Below are positions 7,690 through 16,133 of a DNA stretch of 64,000 nt, in pieces. The notes beneath the pieces were generated by a model, which had not been told where the DNA came from, searched no databases, and saw only the letters and a list, made by a program, of their open reading frames with translations. Both the position numbers and the translations under genes were made by a program. This stretch comes from Gammaproteobacteria bacterium UBA5078. GTDB taxonomy: Bacteria > Pseudomonadota > Gammaproteobacteria > Pseudomonadales > Pseudohongiellaceae. The stretch spans positions 1 through 64,000 of the forward strand of contig DIAM01000001.1 in assembly GCA_002416505.1 (NCBI GenBank). The letters run 5' to 3'. How positions within the stretch are numbered: position 1 is the first letter of the stretch; each line of letters starts with the position of its first letter.

Positions 7690-8610
7690 TTAGATACGGC
7701 TGCGGCTGATTCTTTCAAAAATAGTCACTAAAGCAAAGCCCAGTATGAAAAAGCCGAAGGCAGTTAACACATTCACCGAACTGCCTGTCGCCGCGGCATA
7801 GGCACTGGGCGACAGGTAGCTAGCCCCTACCGCGCCGTGTTCTGGCAGCAATTTCCATGGCCATAACACCACGATGGAGGACAGCAGCATACCGGTAAGA
7901 AAGGCATAGGTCTGTTCGCGGTAATACCGAAAGGTCCACGATAACAGATGGGAGAAGCTCAAAAGCCCCGTGGCACAACCCGCCGCGAAGACTAGGATAA
8001 CCCCAACGTCCAGTGCACGTAACGCCTCCAGGACATAGTCGTAGACTCCCAATAACAGCAGGATAAACGCACCGGAGATACCCGGCAGGATCATTGCGCT
8101 AATGGCGATCGCACCGCAGAGGAATAGATACAGATAACCGGTCTGCCCAGCTAGGGGATTAATGAATGCGATAAACACAGTGATGGCGACGCCTAAGACT
8201 AGGAACGCTCCCTCCAACCCGCCCCAGCGCAGCACTTGGCGGCGCAGGAAAAACGTCGAGCCGAGCACGAGGCCACAGAAAAACGCCATCAGCTGCGGGT
8301 AATGGGTTTCCAACAAATACAATACGGTGTTGGCACTCAGATATAGGGCGCAGACGATACCGAGTAATAAGACCAGGAGGAAGCTGCCATTGATGCTGCG
8401 CCAGAAGCCTGCGAGCCCTAGCTTGCGGTATTCCCATAGCGCCAGCGGATTCAGGTTCTTGAGGGAGTGAATCAATTCCTCATAAATACCAGCCATCACG
8501 GCGATGGTACCTCCGGAGACACCCGGCACAGAGTCTGCGACGCCCATCGCCATGCCCTTGAAGAACACGAGCAATCGGCCTGACAAGGTCTTGGCTGAGG
8601 AAACTTCCAT
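7690..8610 (-). CDS. popT: DUF368 family membrane protein, PopT-type undecaprenyl-phosphate transporter
   Basis: A 306-residue polytopic membrane protein with about eight to ten hydrophobic segments. Two related motifs mark the inverted repeat of the DUF368 family: GVADSVPGVSGGT near the N-terminus and ISAMILPGISGAF in the middle. Members have been shown in other bacteria to return undecaprenyl phosphate from the outer to the inner leaflet. The ATG at 8610 is preceded by GCGGAG and preferred over an in-frame GTG at 8625. The gene lies 18 bases after pcm and 37 before nlpD in the same direction, so it is likely in the pcm-nlpD-rpoS transcript. The symbol is by family, not by proof of function here. 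Confidence 0.88.
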   Translation of the reverse strand: MEVSSAKTLSGRLLVFFKGMAMGVADSVPGVSGGTIAVMAGIYEELIHSLKNLNPLALWEYRKLGLAGFWRSINGSFLLVLLLGIVCALYLSANTVLYLLETHYPQLMAFFCGLVLGSTFFLRRQVLRWGGLEGAFLVLGVAITVFIAFINPLAGQTGYLYLFLCGAIAISAMILPGISGAFILLLLGVYDYVLEALRALDVGVILVFAAGCATGLLSFSHLLSWTFRYYREQTYAFLTGMLLSSIVVLWPWKLLPEHGAVGASYLSPSAYAAATGSSVNVLTAFGFFILGFALVTIFERISRSRI

Positions 8611-8628
8611 AGTACTCCGCTGCACTCT

Positions 8629-9306
8629 TTAGCTTTGAATCGCGCCGATAAACAGGGGCACGAAACGCACCGTGGCCACGACCTCGGTGTGGTACTGATC
8701 GCCCTGTCGGGTGATCAGACGCAGCTCCTGCACGTCCTCGCCACCTATGGGAATAATCAGGCGGCCGCCCTCGGCCAACTGGGCTAACAGCTCCTCCGGC
8801 ACTCGGCGCGGTGCGGCTGCGGCGATGATCGCATCGAAGGGCCCCTTCTCTTTCCAGCCCATACTGCCGTCATCATGCTTGAACTGCACATTGTTCAGGC
8901 CGAGAACGCGAATATTCTTGCGCGCCTTCTCTAGCAGCGGCTTGATACGCTCGACCGAATACACCTTGCGGGCCAGTGGCGCGATGATCGCCGTCTGATA
9001 GCCGCAGCCCGTGCCGATCTCCAGCACATTGTTGAGTTTGCCCGTGTCCAGCGAGGGATGGTTGTTCAGCACCGCCTCGGTCATCTTGGCGACGATATAG
9101 GGCTGGGATATCGTCTGGTTATAACCGATGGGCAGCGCGACATCCTCATAGGCGCGATGGGCTAGGGCTTCATCGAGGAAGATGTGGCGCGGCGTGCTGC
9201 GCACGACATCCAATACTCCCCAATGCTTTATGCCCTGCTCCAATAAACGCCCTACCAGACGCTCTCGCGTGCGCTGCGATGTCATACCAATGCCAGCCAA
9301 ATTCAT
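8629..9306 (-). CDS. pcm: Protein-L-isoaspartate O-methyltransferase
   Basis: A 225-residue SAM-dependent methyltransferase that starts repair of isoaspartyl residues in aged proteins. It has the PCMT active-site segment (LPIGYNQTISQPYIVAKM) and the SAM-binding motif VLEIGTGCGYQTA, then IAAAAPRRVPEEL. The start at 9306 (MNLAGIGMTSQRTRERLV) gives the family N-terminus and leaves 5 bases to the truD stop; an in-frame start at 9342 would overlap truD. Pcm is commonly made with SurE, but no surE lies between truD and pcm here. Confidence 0.97.
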   Translation of the reverse strand: MNLAGIGMTSQRTRERLVGRLLEQGIKHWGVLDVVRSTPRHIFLDEALAHRAYEDVALPIGYNQTISQPYIVAKMTEAVLNNHPSLDTGKLNNVLEIGTGCGYQTAIIAPLARKVYSVERIKPLLEKARKNIRVLGLNNVQFKHDDGSMGWKEKGPFDAIIAAAAPRRVPEELLAQLAEGGRLIIPIGGEDVQELRLITRQGDQYHTEVVATVRFVPLFIGAIQS

Positions 9307-9311
9307 AGTCG

Positions 9312-10394
9312 TCACTCGTTCTTTGCCTCTTTGAGCACACACAGTTCACGCAGTACCGCTGTGGCATAGGTGCCTGGGGGTAGCGAGAAACTTATCTCTA
9401 AACTATCGTCATCCAACCACGTCCAATTCAGGTCTGCCGCGATGAGCCGCAGGCTGCGTCGGGCTTGTTCGAGGCCCGCAGCTTCCAAGCCCTTGCATAG
9501 ATCGGCTTGCGCAGTGGCCACTGCCATCTCCAGCACCTGGGCATCGGCGCCGCTGCGCAACGCCCCCTTGCCCCATAAGGGACCTGTTGGATGAATATCC
9601 TTTGCATCTAGACGCGCGGCGAGCGTCTCATCCCATTCGGGTGCATCGAAGACACTGCCTGTTCCCGCAAGATTCATCACGTCGCCGGACAGGTGCTGAT
9701 CCCAATTTCGTTGCACTACTCGCTCGCTGAGTACGGCATTGAAGACGAAAGAGCGCGCGGCCGAGAGCAGCATGCCGCGCTTGAAGCCTTTCTTGAGGCG
9801 TAACTCAGCGCTGAACAAACGCCGCGCCATCAGGATGTTGCTATGGGCATGCCCGAAGCGCTGTTCGCCGAAATAATTCGGCACGCCTAGCGCCCGTATC
9901 TGGCTCAGCCGGGCCTCTATTTCTTCCCGGACTTCCGCGAACGCTAGCGGCGTCTTCGCTGTGCTCGCGAAATCGCGCAGGACTATACTAAAGCCGTTGC
10001 TACGATGACTGCCGCGGCGAATCTTACGACTATTGCGCACGCTACTTAACACCTCTACCCCGATCTGCGCGAGGCTACTGAGGTCCACCTCCTGCGCCTG
10101 AGCTTGGTAGATGCTCAGCCATTGCTCGCACACGCCCATATGGTCTTTCAAGCCCGCATAGCCGATATCGCGTTCGCGCACATTCGCAAGGCGGGCCAGT
10201 TGTCTTACTACATGCTGTGTATTCACTTCCGTCTTGCGAATATGCAGGCATAAATGCTCGCCCTCGCCACTTAACTCGAAACCCAAGTCTTCGTTGACCC
10301 GAAAGTCTTGTGCCGATCGCTTAAATACCGCCGCCACCTGCGGCGCTCCGAGAGCGAATCCTAAACGCCCGAACGCTTCCTGCGCTTCACTCAT
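9312..10394 (-). CDS. truD: tRNA pseudouridine(13) synthase TruD
   Basis: A 360-residue TruD that isomerises U13 in tRNA-Glu. The catalytic Asp is Asp84 in AGLKDHMG, aligned with Asp80 of E. coli. NYFGEQRFG, the conserved RNA-contact block, follows in the middle. AGGACGG precedes the ATG. It lies between ispF and pcm in one run; the 5-base gap to pcm suggests translational coupling. Confidence 0.97.
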   Translation of the reverse strand: MSEAQEAFGRLGFALGAPQVAAVFKRSAQDFRVNEDLGFELSGEGEHLCLHIRKTEVNTQHVVRQLARLANVRERDIGYAGLKDHMGVCEQWLSIYQAQAQEVDLSSLAQIGVEVLSSVRNSRKIRRGSHRSNGFSIVLRDFASTAKTPLAFAEVREEIEARLSQIRALGVPNYFGEQRFGHAHSNILMARRLFSAELRLKKGFKRGMLLSAARSFVFNAVLSERVVQRNWDQHLSGDVMNLAGTGSVFDAPEWDETLAARLDAKDIHPTGPLWGKGALRSGADAQVLEMAVATAQADLCKGLEAAGLEQARRSLRLIAADLNWTWLDDDSLEISFSLPPGTYATAVLRELCVLKEAKNE

Positions 10395-10429
10395 CTTGCC
10401 GTCCTACTTTTGGTGCGCCAGATGCGCCC

Positions 10430-10939
10430 TCATGAGTCTTGTTTGTCGCGATAGATCAGCACCACGGCATATGTTTCGATCCCTTCTTTGCGTCCAACGA
10501 ACCCCATGCCTTCGGTTGTGGAAGCCTTCACATTGACTTGTTGCGCATTAATATTCATGAGACTCGCTAGGCGTTGGCACATCGCATCGATATGGGGTGC
10601 CATGCGCGGGGCTTGGGCGAGAATAGTGATATCGACATTGCCGACCAGCCACTGGCCTTCGCGTAAAAATTCACACACCCGTCGCAGCAATAGGCCGCTA
10701 TCGATGTTGCTAAACTCGGCGTCGGTGTCGGGGAAATGCCGCCCGATATCGCCCCTGCCGATCGCGCCCAATAGGGCATCACAGAGCGCATGGATGACTG
10801 CGTCACCATCGGAGTGAGCGAGCAGGCTCTTATCGTGAGCGATAGTAACGCCACCCAACACCAGAGGCTTATTGGGCAATAGCCCTTCGGCGAAGCGGTG
10901 TGCGTCGTAGCCATGCCCTGTCCTAATTCGGTCCCACAT
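10430..10939 (-). CDS. ispF: 2-C-methyl-D-erythritol 2,4-cyclodiphosphate synthase
   Basis: A 169-residue IspF that cyclises CDP-methylerythritol 2-phosphate in the MEP isoprenoid pathway. The metal-binding GYDAHRF (Asp and His near residues 12 and 14), the HSDGDAVIHALCDALLGA block and the C-terminal ASTTEGMGFVGRKEGI are all present. An AGGCGG site precedes the start. It is 21 bases downstream of ispD, the preceding-step enzyme, and in the same window as dxr and uppS of the same route. Confidence 0.98.
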   Translation of the reverse strand: MWDRIRTGHGYDAHRFAEGLLPNKPLVLGGVTIAHDKSLLAHSDGDAVIHALCDALLGAIGRGDIGRHFPDTDAEFSNIDSGLLLRRVCEFLREGQWLVGNVDITILAQAPRMAPHIDAMCQRLASLMNINAQQVNVKASTTEGMGFVGRKEGIETYAVVLIYRDKQDS

Positions 10940-10960
10940 AAACCGCCTATGCCTCGTTGT

Positions 10961-11668
10961 TCAGGCCTGCGTGGCGCCATGCGCCTGTGCCTGCAATATC
11001 ACGCCGGCCATATGGAGGTCGTCGGGATAGGTGATCTTGATATTATCTGCCCCGCCGCGCACTAAGCGCGGCGTATATCCTGCCTTCTCCATCGCGGCGG
11101 CCTCGTCGGTGACGAAATCCCCGTGGGCGACGGATTGTTCCAATACTTCGCGCAGCATGCCGTAGCGAAACGCTTGCGGGGTACTGGCTTGCCACATGTC
11201 GTCCCGCGGCATAGTGGCCACGATGTCGCCTTTATCATTCGCCAGCTTCAAGGTGCTACTCACCGGCACGCCCAATAATCCGCCGACCGGATGATTGTCG
11301 ACCTCACGCAAAAGTGTCTCGATATCCATCAGCCGTACACAGGGCCGTACCGCATCGTGCACCAGCACCCAGTCGTCGTCATTCGCTAAACCCGCGAGCG
11401 CGTACAGACCATTGAGCACCGACTGACAGCGCTGTTCGCCGCCGCTACAGGTCATGAGCCCTTCATGCAACTCCACACCGTGCTGTGCCCACAGGGAGTC
11501 TTGAGGGTGCAATGCGACGACTATCGCCTGCAAGTCTGACAGGCCTGCGAGGCGTTGCAGGGTATGCGCGATCACCGACTGACCATTGAGGGTGAGGTAT
11601 TGCTTGGGCATCTCGCTATTCATACGCGTCCCGATGCCTGCCGCCGGTACTATTGCCCAAATCGCCAT
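10961..11668 (-). CDS. ispD: 2-C-methyl-D-erythritol 4-phosphate cytidylyltransferase
   Basis: A 235-residue nucleotidyltransferase that joins CTP and methylerythritol 4-phosphate. The CTP-binding N-terminus reads VPAAGIGTRMNSEMPKQYL, followed by VLVHDAVRPCV and DEAAAMEKAG, all typical for IspD. It is read with ftsB upstream and ispF downstream, as in E. coli and Pseudomonas. The 99-base gap to ftsB holds a perfect DNA palindrome. Confidence 0.98.
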   Translation of the reverse strand: MAIWAIVPAAGIGTRMNSEMPKQYLTLNGQSVIAHTLQRLAGLSDLQAIVVALHPQDSLWAQHGVELHEGLMTCSGGEQRCQSVLNGLYALAGLANDDDWVLVHDAVRPCVRLMDIETLLREVDNHPVGGLLGVPVSSTLKLANDKGDIVATMPRDDMWQASTPQAFRYGMLREVLEQSVAHGDFVTDEAAAMEKAGYTPRLVRGGADNIKITYPDDLHMAGVILQAQAHGATQA

Positions 11669-11723
11669 AAGCTGTCTCTATTGCTGCTCGCGTAGATTAG
11701 AATTGCAAAACCCTATATGCGCC

Positions 11724-11745
11724 GATGCCGGTTTACACCGGCATC
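11724..11745. repeat. 9-bp perfect palindrome in the ftsB-ispD gap
   Basis: GATGCCGGT (11724-11732) and ACCGGCATC (11737-11745) form a perfect stem with a 4-base loop. No T-run follows on either strand, so it is a poor rho-independent terminator. It resembles the short GC-rich intergenic palindromes dispersed in many gammaproteobacterial genomes. Confidence 0.55.
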
Positions 11746-11767
11746 CACACAAACGCAGTAGTAATCT

Positions 11768-12040
11768 TTACTCGTCCACGATGATGTAAAGAGTCTCGCC
11801 CTCTTTCACCATACCAAACTCGCTACGCGCACGCTCTTCGATGGCATCTTGCCCTTCCTTGAGATCGACTACCTCGCCCTCGAGCTCTTGATTGCGCTCG
11901 ACGAGCGTGAGGTTCTCCACCTCCTGCCCCTCAACTTGGGCGTCGAGCTCGCGCAGTTGCGAAAAACTGCCCTCTCCAACCCACAGGTTGAACTGCAGAA
12001 TCAGAAACAACAGCACTAATACGCTCACAAGAACTTTCAT
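11768..12040 (-). CDS. ftsB: Cell division protein FtsB
   Basis: A 90-residue bitopic membrane protein. Residues 1-20 form one transmembrane helix (VLVSVLVLLFLILQFNLWVG), followed by a periplasmic coiled coil rich in Leu and Glu up to about residue 70 (ELDAQVEGQEVENLTLVERN) and the tail SEFGMVKEGETLY. FtsB joins FtsL and FtsQ to activate septal peptidoglycan synthesis by FtsWI. The ATG at 12040 starts right at the membrane helix; an upstream in-frame start at 12076 would abut eno and add an unneeded basic stretch. It follows eno, a conserved pairing. Confidence 0.95.
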   Translation of the reverse strand: MKVLVSVLVLLFLILQFNLWVGEGSFSQLRELDAQVEGQEVENLTLVERNQELEGEVVDLKEGQDAIEERARSEFGMVKEGETLYIIVDE

Positions 12041-12080
12041 AGTGATCCCGCCTAGCCGACGCGCTCGCAGCGGCATTGCG

Positions 12081-13379
12081 TTAACCGTTGATGTGATTGA
12101 ATTCCTCTATACCACGATAGATCGCCTTGCTGCCCAGCTCTTCTTCGATGCGCAGCAGGCGATTGTATTTAGCAACGCGGTCGGATCGACACAGCGAACC
12201 GGTCTTGATCTGCCCTGCCCCCGTGGCTACCGCCAGATCCGCAATCGTGGTGTCTTCTGTCTCACCCGAACGGTGCGAAATGACCGCGGTGTAACCCGCA
12301 TTTTTCGCCATGCGGATCGCGTTAAGCGTCTCCGTTAGCGTGCCGATCTGATTGAACTTGATCAGGATAGAGTTGGCGATGCTCTGCTCGATGCCACGGC
12401 TCAAGATCTCCGTGTTGGTCACGAACAGGTCGTCACCTACCAACTGCACGCGATCACCTATCTTGCGCGTCAATTTCGCCCAACCGTCCCAGTCACTCTC
12501 GTCCATGCCATCTTCGATAGACAGGATCTTATAATCGGCAGAGAGCTTGGCGAGATAGTCGACGAAGCCTGCGGAATCATAGACAGAGTTCTCGCCCTTC
12601 AGGTGATACTTGCCGTCGCGGTAGAACTCGGAGGCTGCACAGTCCAGCGCGAGGCGGATATCGCTGCCCATCTTGAGCCCGGCCTTCTCGACTGCCTCTA
12701 GAATCGCGTCCAGTGCCGCGGCATTAGAGGGGAGGTTAGGCGCGAAACCGCCCTCGTCCCCTACCGCCGTGCTCAGCCCTTGCTTGCTCAACACCGCCTT
12801 CAGGCTGTGGAATATCTCGGCGCCATAGCGCAGCGCCTCTGAGAAGCTGCCGGCGCCTACTGGCTGCACCATGAACTCTTGGATATCGACGTTATTGTCC
12901 GCGTGCTCGCCGCCATTGATGATGTTCATCATCGGCACAGGCAGGGAGAAGTTGCCGGCCCCTCCGTTGAGTTTGGCGATGTGCGCGTACAGAGGCATCT
13001 TGCTCTCGATTGCCGCCGCCTTGGCCGCCGCGAGTGACACGGCGAGGATTGCGTTAGCACCGAGGCTGGCTTTGTTTGGCGTGCCATCTAGATCGATCAT
13101 GACCTTGTCCAAGGCTTCCTGATCGGCGGCGTCGTGCCCTAACAGAGCGTCACGAATCGACGTATTCACATTATTGACGGCAATGAGCACGCCCTTGCCG
13201 AGATAACGCTGCGGATCTTTATCGCGCAGCTCCAAGGCCTCGCGGGAACCGGTCGATGCACCGGAGGGCGCACACGCTGTGCCGATGACACCGGAGGCTA
13301 ATGTGACATCTGCCTCGATGGTAGGATTGCCACGAGAATCGAGAATCTCCCGCGCCTTTATGTACTTAATCTCTGCCAT
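12081..13379 (-). CDS. eno: Enolase
   Basis: A 432-residue glycolytic enzyme converting 2-phosphoglycerate to phosphoenolpyruvate; in many gammaproteobacteria it is also part of the RNA degradosome. The N-terminal AREILDSRGNPTIEADV, metal-ligand region LSIEDGMDESDWDGW, catalytic-Lys segment ILIKFNQIGTLTET and SHRSGETEDTTIADL are all present. AGGAAA precedes the ATG. It follows kdsA by 44 bases and precedes ftsB. Confidence 0.99.
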   Translation of the reverse strand: MAEIKYIKAREILDSRGNPTIEADVTLASGVIGTACAPSGASTGSREALELRDKDPQRYLGKGVLIAVNNVNTSIRDALLGHDAADQEALDKVMIDLDGTPNKASLGANAILAVSLAAAKAAAIESKMPLYAHIAKLNGGAGNFSLPVPMMNIINGGEHADNNVDIQEFMVQPVGAGSFSEALRYGAEIFHSLKAVLSKQGLSTAVGDEGGFAPNLPSNAAALDAILEAVEKAGLKMGSDIRLALDCAASEFYRDGKYHLKGENSVYDSAGFVDYLAKLSADYKILSIEDGMDESDWDGWAKLTRKIGDRVQLVGDDLFVTNTEILSRGIEQSIANSILIKFNQIGTLTETLNAIRMAKNAGYTAVISHRSGETEDTTIADLAVATGAGQIKTGSLCRSDRVAKYNRLLRIEEELGSKAIYRGIEEFNHING

Positions 13380-13423
13380 GATAGTTTCCTATTCTCTCCA
13401 ATTACTAAGTCTAATTTTCTTTA

Positions 13424-14278
13424 TCAGGCCGTATCGATCTCTGGGAAACTCTTAACCAGATCATCGACCGCCTTCATCTGTAGCAAAAATTCCTCGAGTT
13501 TATCCAATGGCAGTGCACAGGGACCATCGCATTTGGCCTTTGCTGGCTCCGGATGCGCCTCGATAAATAAGCCTGCGATCCCTTGGCTCATGCCTGCACG
13601 GGCTAATGTGGTGACATCGGCCCTGCGCCCATCCGCACTCGCCGCTAGCCCCCCCGGTTTCTGCAGGGAATGGGTCACATCGAAAACGAGTGGGTAGCTC
13701 AACTTCTTCATCACCGAGAAACCCAGCATATCCACCACGAGATTGTTATAACCGAAACTAGAGCCGCGCTCGCACAGCATTAAGCGCTCGTTGCCAGCCT
13801 CTCGGAATTTGCTGAGGATATGTTGCATCTCTTGCGGGGCTAAGAATTGTGCCTTCTTGATATTGATCGCCGCCTTAGTCTTCGCCATGGCGACCACTAG
13901 GTCGGTTTGGCGCGAGAGAAACGCGGGCAACTGAATGATGTCGGCCACTTCACTGACCGGCGCGGCCTGCCAAGGTTCGTGGACGTCGGTGATAATCGGC
14001 ACAGCGAAGCGGGACTTAATCGATTCCAGAATGGCGAGCCCCTTGTCCAGACCCGGTCCGCGATAAGAATGCACGGAAGAGCGATTGGCCTTGTCGAAGG
14101 ATGCCTTGAAGACATAGGGAATGCCGAGCTTGCGCGTCAGACTCACGAAGTGCTCGGCGACCTCCAGAGCCAGCGCCTCGGACTCCAGCACATTCATGCC
14201 CCCCATCAGAACGAAGGGACGTGAGTTGGAGAGCGCCACACTGCCTACCGTGATGGTCTTGTCTTGAGTTGTCGTCAC
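13424..14278 (-). CDS. kdsA: 3-deoxy-8-phosphooctulonate synthase (KDO-8-P synthase)
   Basis: A 284-residue aldolase-type enzyme condensing arabinose 5-phosphate and phosphoenolpyruvate into KDO-8-P for lipopolysaccharide core. Recognisable blocks are SFDKANRSS, TDVHEPWQA, IQLPAFLSRQTDL and CERGSSFGYNNLVVD, and the tail segment EAHPEPAKAKCDGPCALP. It appears to use a GTG start, preceded by AGAGAG. It is 12 bases after pyrG, so the two are probably translated from one message. Confidence 0.98.
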   Translation of the reverse strand: MTTTQDKTITVGSVALSNSRPFVLMGGMNVLESEALALEVAEHFVSLTRKLGIPYVFKASFDKANRSSVHSYRGPGLDKGLAILESIKSRFAVPIITDVHEPWQAAPVSEVADIIQLPAFLSRQTDLVVAMAKTKAAINIKKAQFLAPQEMQHILSKFREAGNERLMLCERGSSFGYNNLVVDMLGFSVMKKLSYPLVFDVTHSLQKPGGLAASADGRRADVTTLARAGMSQGIAGLFIEAHPEPAKAKCDGPCALPLDKLEEFLLQMKAVDDLVKSFPEIDTA

Positions 14279-14290
14279 TGTTTGCTCTCT

Positions 14291-15943
14291 TTACCCGGCC
14301 ACAGGCTCTGCATGAGGGTGCGTCGCTTGATGCTCCAGCGCCGCCTTAATAAACCCAGTAAACAATGGATGTCCATCTCTTGGAGTCGAGGTAAATTCTG
14401 GGTGGAACTGGCAGCTGACGAACCATGGGTGATCTGGCACCTCTATGACTTCCACCAGCATGCCATCCATCGAACGACCGGCCACTTTAAGGCCGGCTTT
14501 CTGCAAAGCCTCGACATAGGTGTTGTTGACCTCATACCGGTGTCTGTGGCGCTCGACGATCACCTCTTTGCCATAACAGGCAAAGGTCTTAGAGCTCGGA
14601 TCGAGTCGGCACTCCTGCCCGCCTAGGCGCATGGTGCCCCCTAGGTCGGAATTCGCATCGCGCAACTCTTTGCTGCCATCAGCCGCGACCCATTCGCTGA
14701 TCAACGCGATCACGGGGTCCTTACAATCGGCCTTGAACTCTGTGCTGTGGGCATCGGGCAGGCCGGCCACATTGCGGGCATACTCGATGACGGCGACCTG
14801 CATGCCAAGGCATATGCCGAGATAGGGAATCTTGTTCTCGCGGGCGAACTGCACGGTGCGAATCTTGCCCTCTACGCCGCGGATACCGAAGCCACCAGGG
14901 ACTAGGATGGCATGCACGCCTTCCAATAGGCCGGTGCCCTGAGTCTTCACATCGGACGAGTCGATATACTTGATGTTCACGCGCGTACGGGTCTGGATTC
15001 CCGCATGGCTAATCGCCTCGATCAACGACTTATAGGCCTCCAGCAATTCCATGTACTTGCCCACGATAGCGATCGTCACTTCCTGATCGGGGTTGAGCTT
15101 GGCGTCGACCACGCGATCCCACTCGCTCAAATCCGCGGGCGGGCACTCAAGATGGAACTTGCGCACGATGATGTCATCGAGCCCACTTGCGCGCAGCAGA
15201 GCCGGCACACGGTAGATGGTGTTGGAGTCTGGCAAGGAGACTACCGCCGGGAGTTCGACGTTGGTGAACAGGGCGATCTTACGCAGTGAAGACTCGGGGA
15301 TCTCGTGATCGGAGCGGCAAATCAACACATCCGGCTGAATACCGATGGAGCGCAGTTCCTTGACCGAGTGCTGGGTCGGCTTGGTCTTGGTTTCCCCAGC
15401 CGTTTCGATATAGGGCACGAGCGTCAGGTGCATGAACAGGGCGCGTTCGGCACCGAGCTCTACACGCATCTGGCGAACCGCCTCGAGGAATGGCTGGGAC
15501 TCGATGTCGCCCACTGTGCCGCCGATCTCAACTAGCGCCACATCAGCGCCGTTGGCGCCATCGACGATGCGACGCTTAATCTCATCGGTAATATGGGGGA
15601 TCACTTGGATGGTCGCGCCGAGGTAGTCGCCACGGCGCTCCTTCTTGAGCACCTCCTCGTAGACGCGCCCGGTGGTGAAGTTATTCTTCTTCGTCATCGT
15701 CGTGCGGATATAGCGCTCGTAGTGACCAAGGTCCAGATCTGTCTCTGCGCCATCTTCTGTGACGAATACTTCGCCGTGCTGGAACGGGCTCATAGTTCCG
15801 GGATCTACATTGATGTAGGGATCCAGTTTGAGCATAGTGACATTGAGACCGCGGGCTTCGAGAATTGCCGCAAGAGATGCAGAGGTGATGCCTTTACCGA
15901 GGGACGAAACGACACCACCGGTAATAAAAATATATCGCGTCAT
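14291..15943 (-). CDS. pyrG: CTP synthase
   Basis: A 550-residue amidotransferase making CTP from UTP, ATP and glutamine. The N-terminal synthase domain begins YIFITGGVVSSLGKGI (P-loop type) and includes VEIGGTVGDIES. The C-terminal class I glutaminase has PYLGICLGMQ with the nucleophile Cys, and the His/Glu pair in CQFHPEFTS. It heads the pyrG-kdsA-eno-ftsB-ispDF run. The 190-base gap before it separates it from tilS and probably carries its promoter, but I could not define a convincing -35/-10 pair. Confidence 0.99.
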   Translation of the reverse strand: MTRYIFITGGVVSSLGKGITSASLAAILEARGLNVTMLKLDPYINVDPGTMSPFQHGEVFVTEDGAETDLDLGHYERYIRTTMTKKNNFTTGRVYEEVLKKERRGDYLGATIQVIPHITDEIKRRIVDGANGADVALVEIGGTVGDIESQPFLEAVRQMRVELGAERALFMHLTLVPYIETAGETKTKPTQHSVKELRSIGIQPDVLICRSDHEIPESSLRKIALFTNVELPAVVSLPDSNTIYRVPALLRASGLDDIIVRKFHLECPPADLSEWDRVVDAKLNPDQEVTIAIVGKYMELLEAYKSLIEAISHAGIQTRTRVNIKYIDSSDVKTQGTGLLEGVHAILVPGGFGIRGVEGKIRTVQFARENKIPYLGICLGMQVAVIEYARNVAGLPDAHSTEFKADCKDPVIALISEWVAADGSKELRDANSDLGGTMRLGGQECRLDPSSKTFACYGKEVIVERHRHRYEVNNTYVEALQKAGLKVAGRSMDGMLVEVIEVPDHPWFVSCQFHPEFTSTPRDGHPLFTGFIKAALEHQATHPHAEPVAG

Positions 15944-16133
15944 TAACGCCCCATCCAGAGTATAAAAGTTAGATCAAGTAGAAAGTGTGCGCTTGTTTTC
16001 TAAGACGTATGGCGGCTCCGCGAGGGAGTGATACGAGAAAACTTATCAAATGAAACAAGCACCTACAGATGGGATTACAGACTACCAGAAGCACCGCCTG
16101 ACCACAACGCAAAATTGCCTGAGGATGCCTCGA

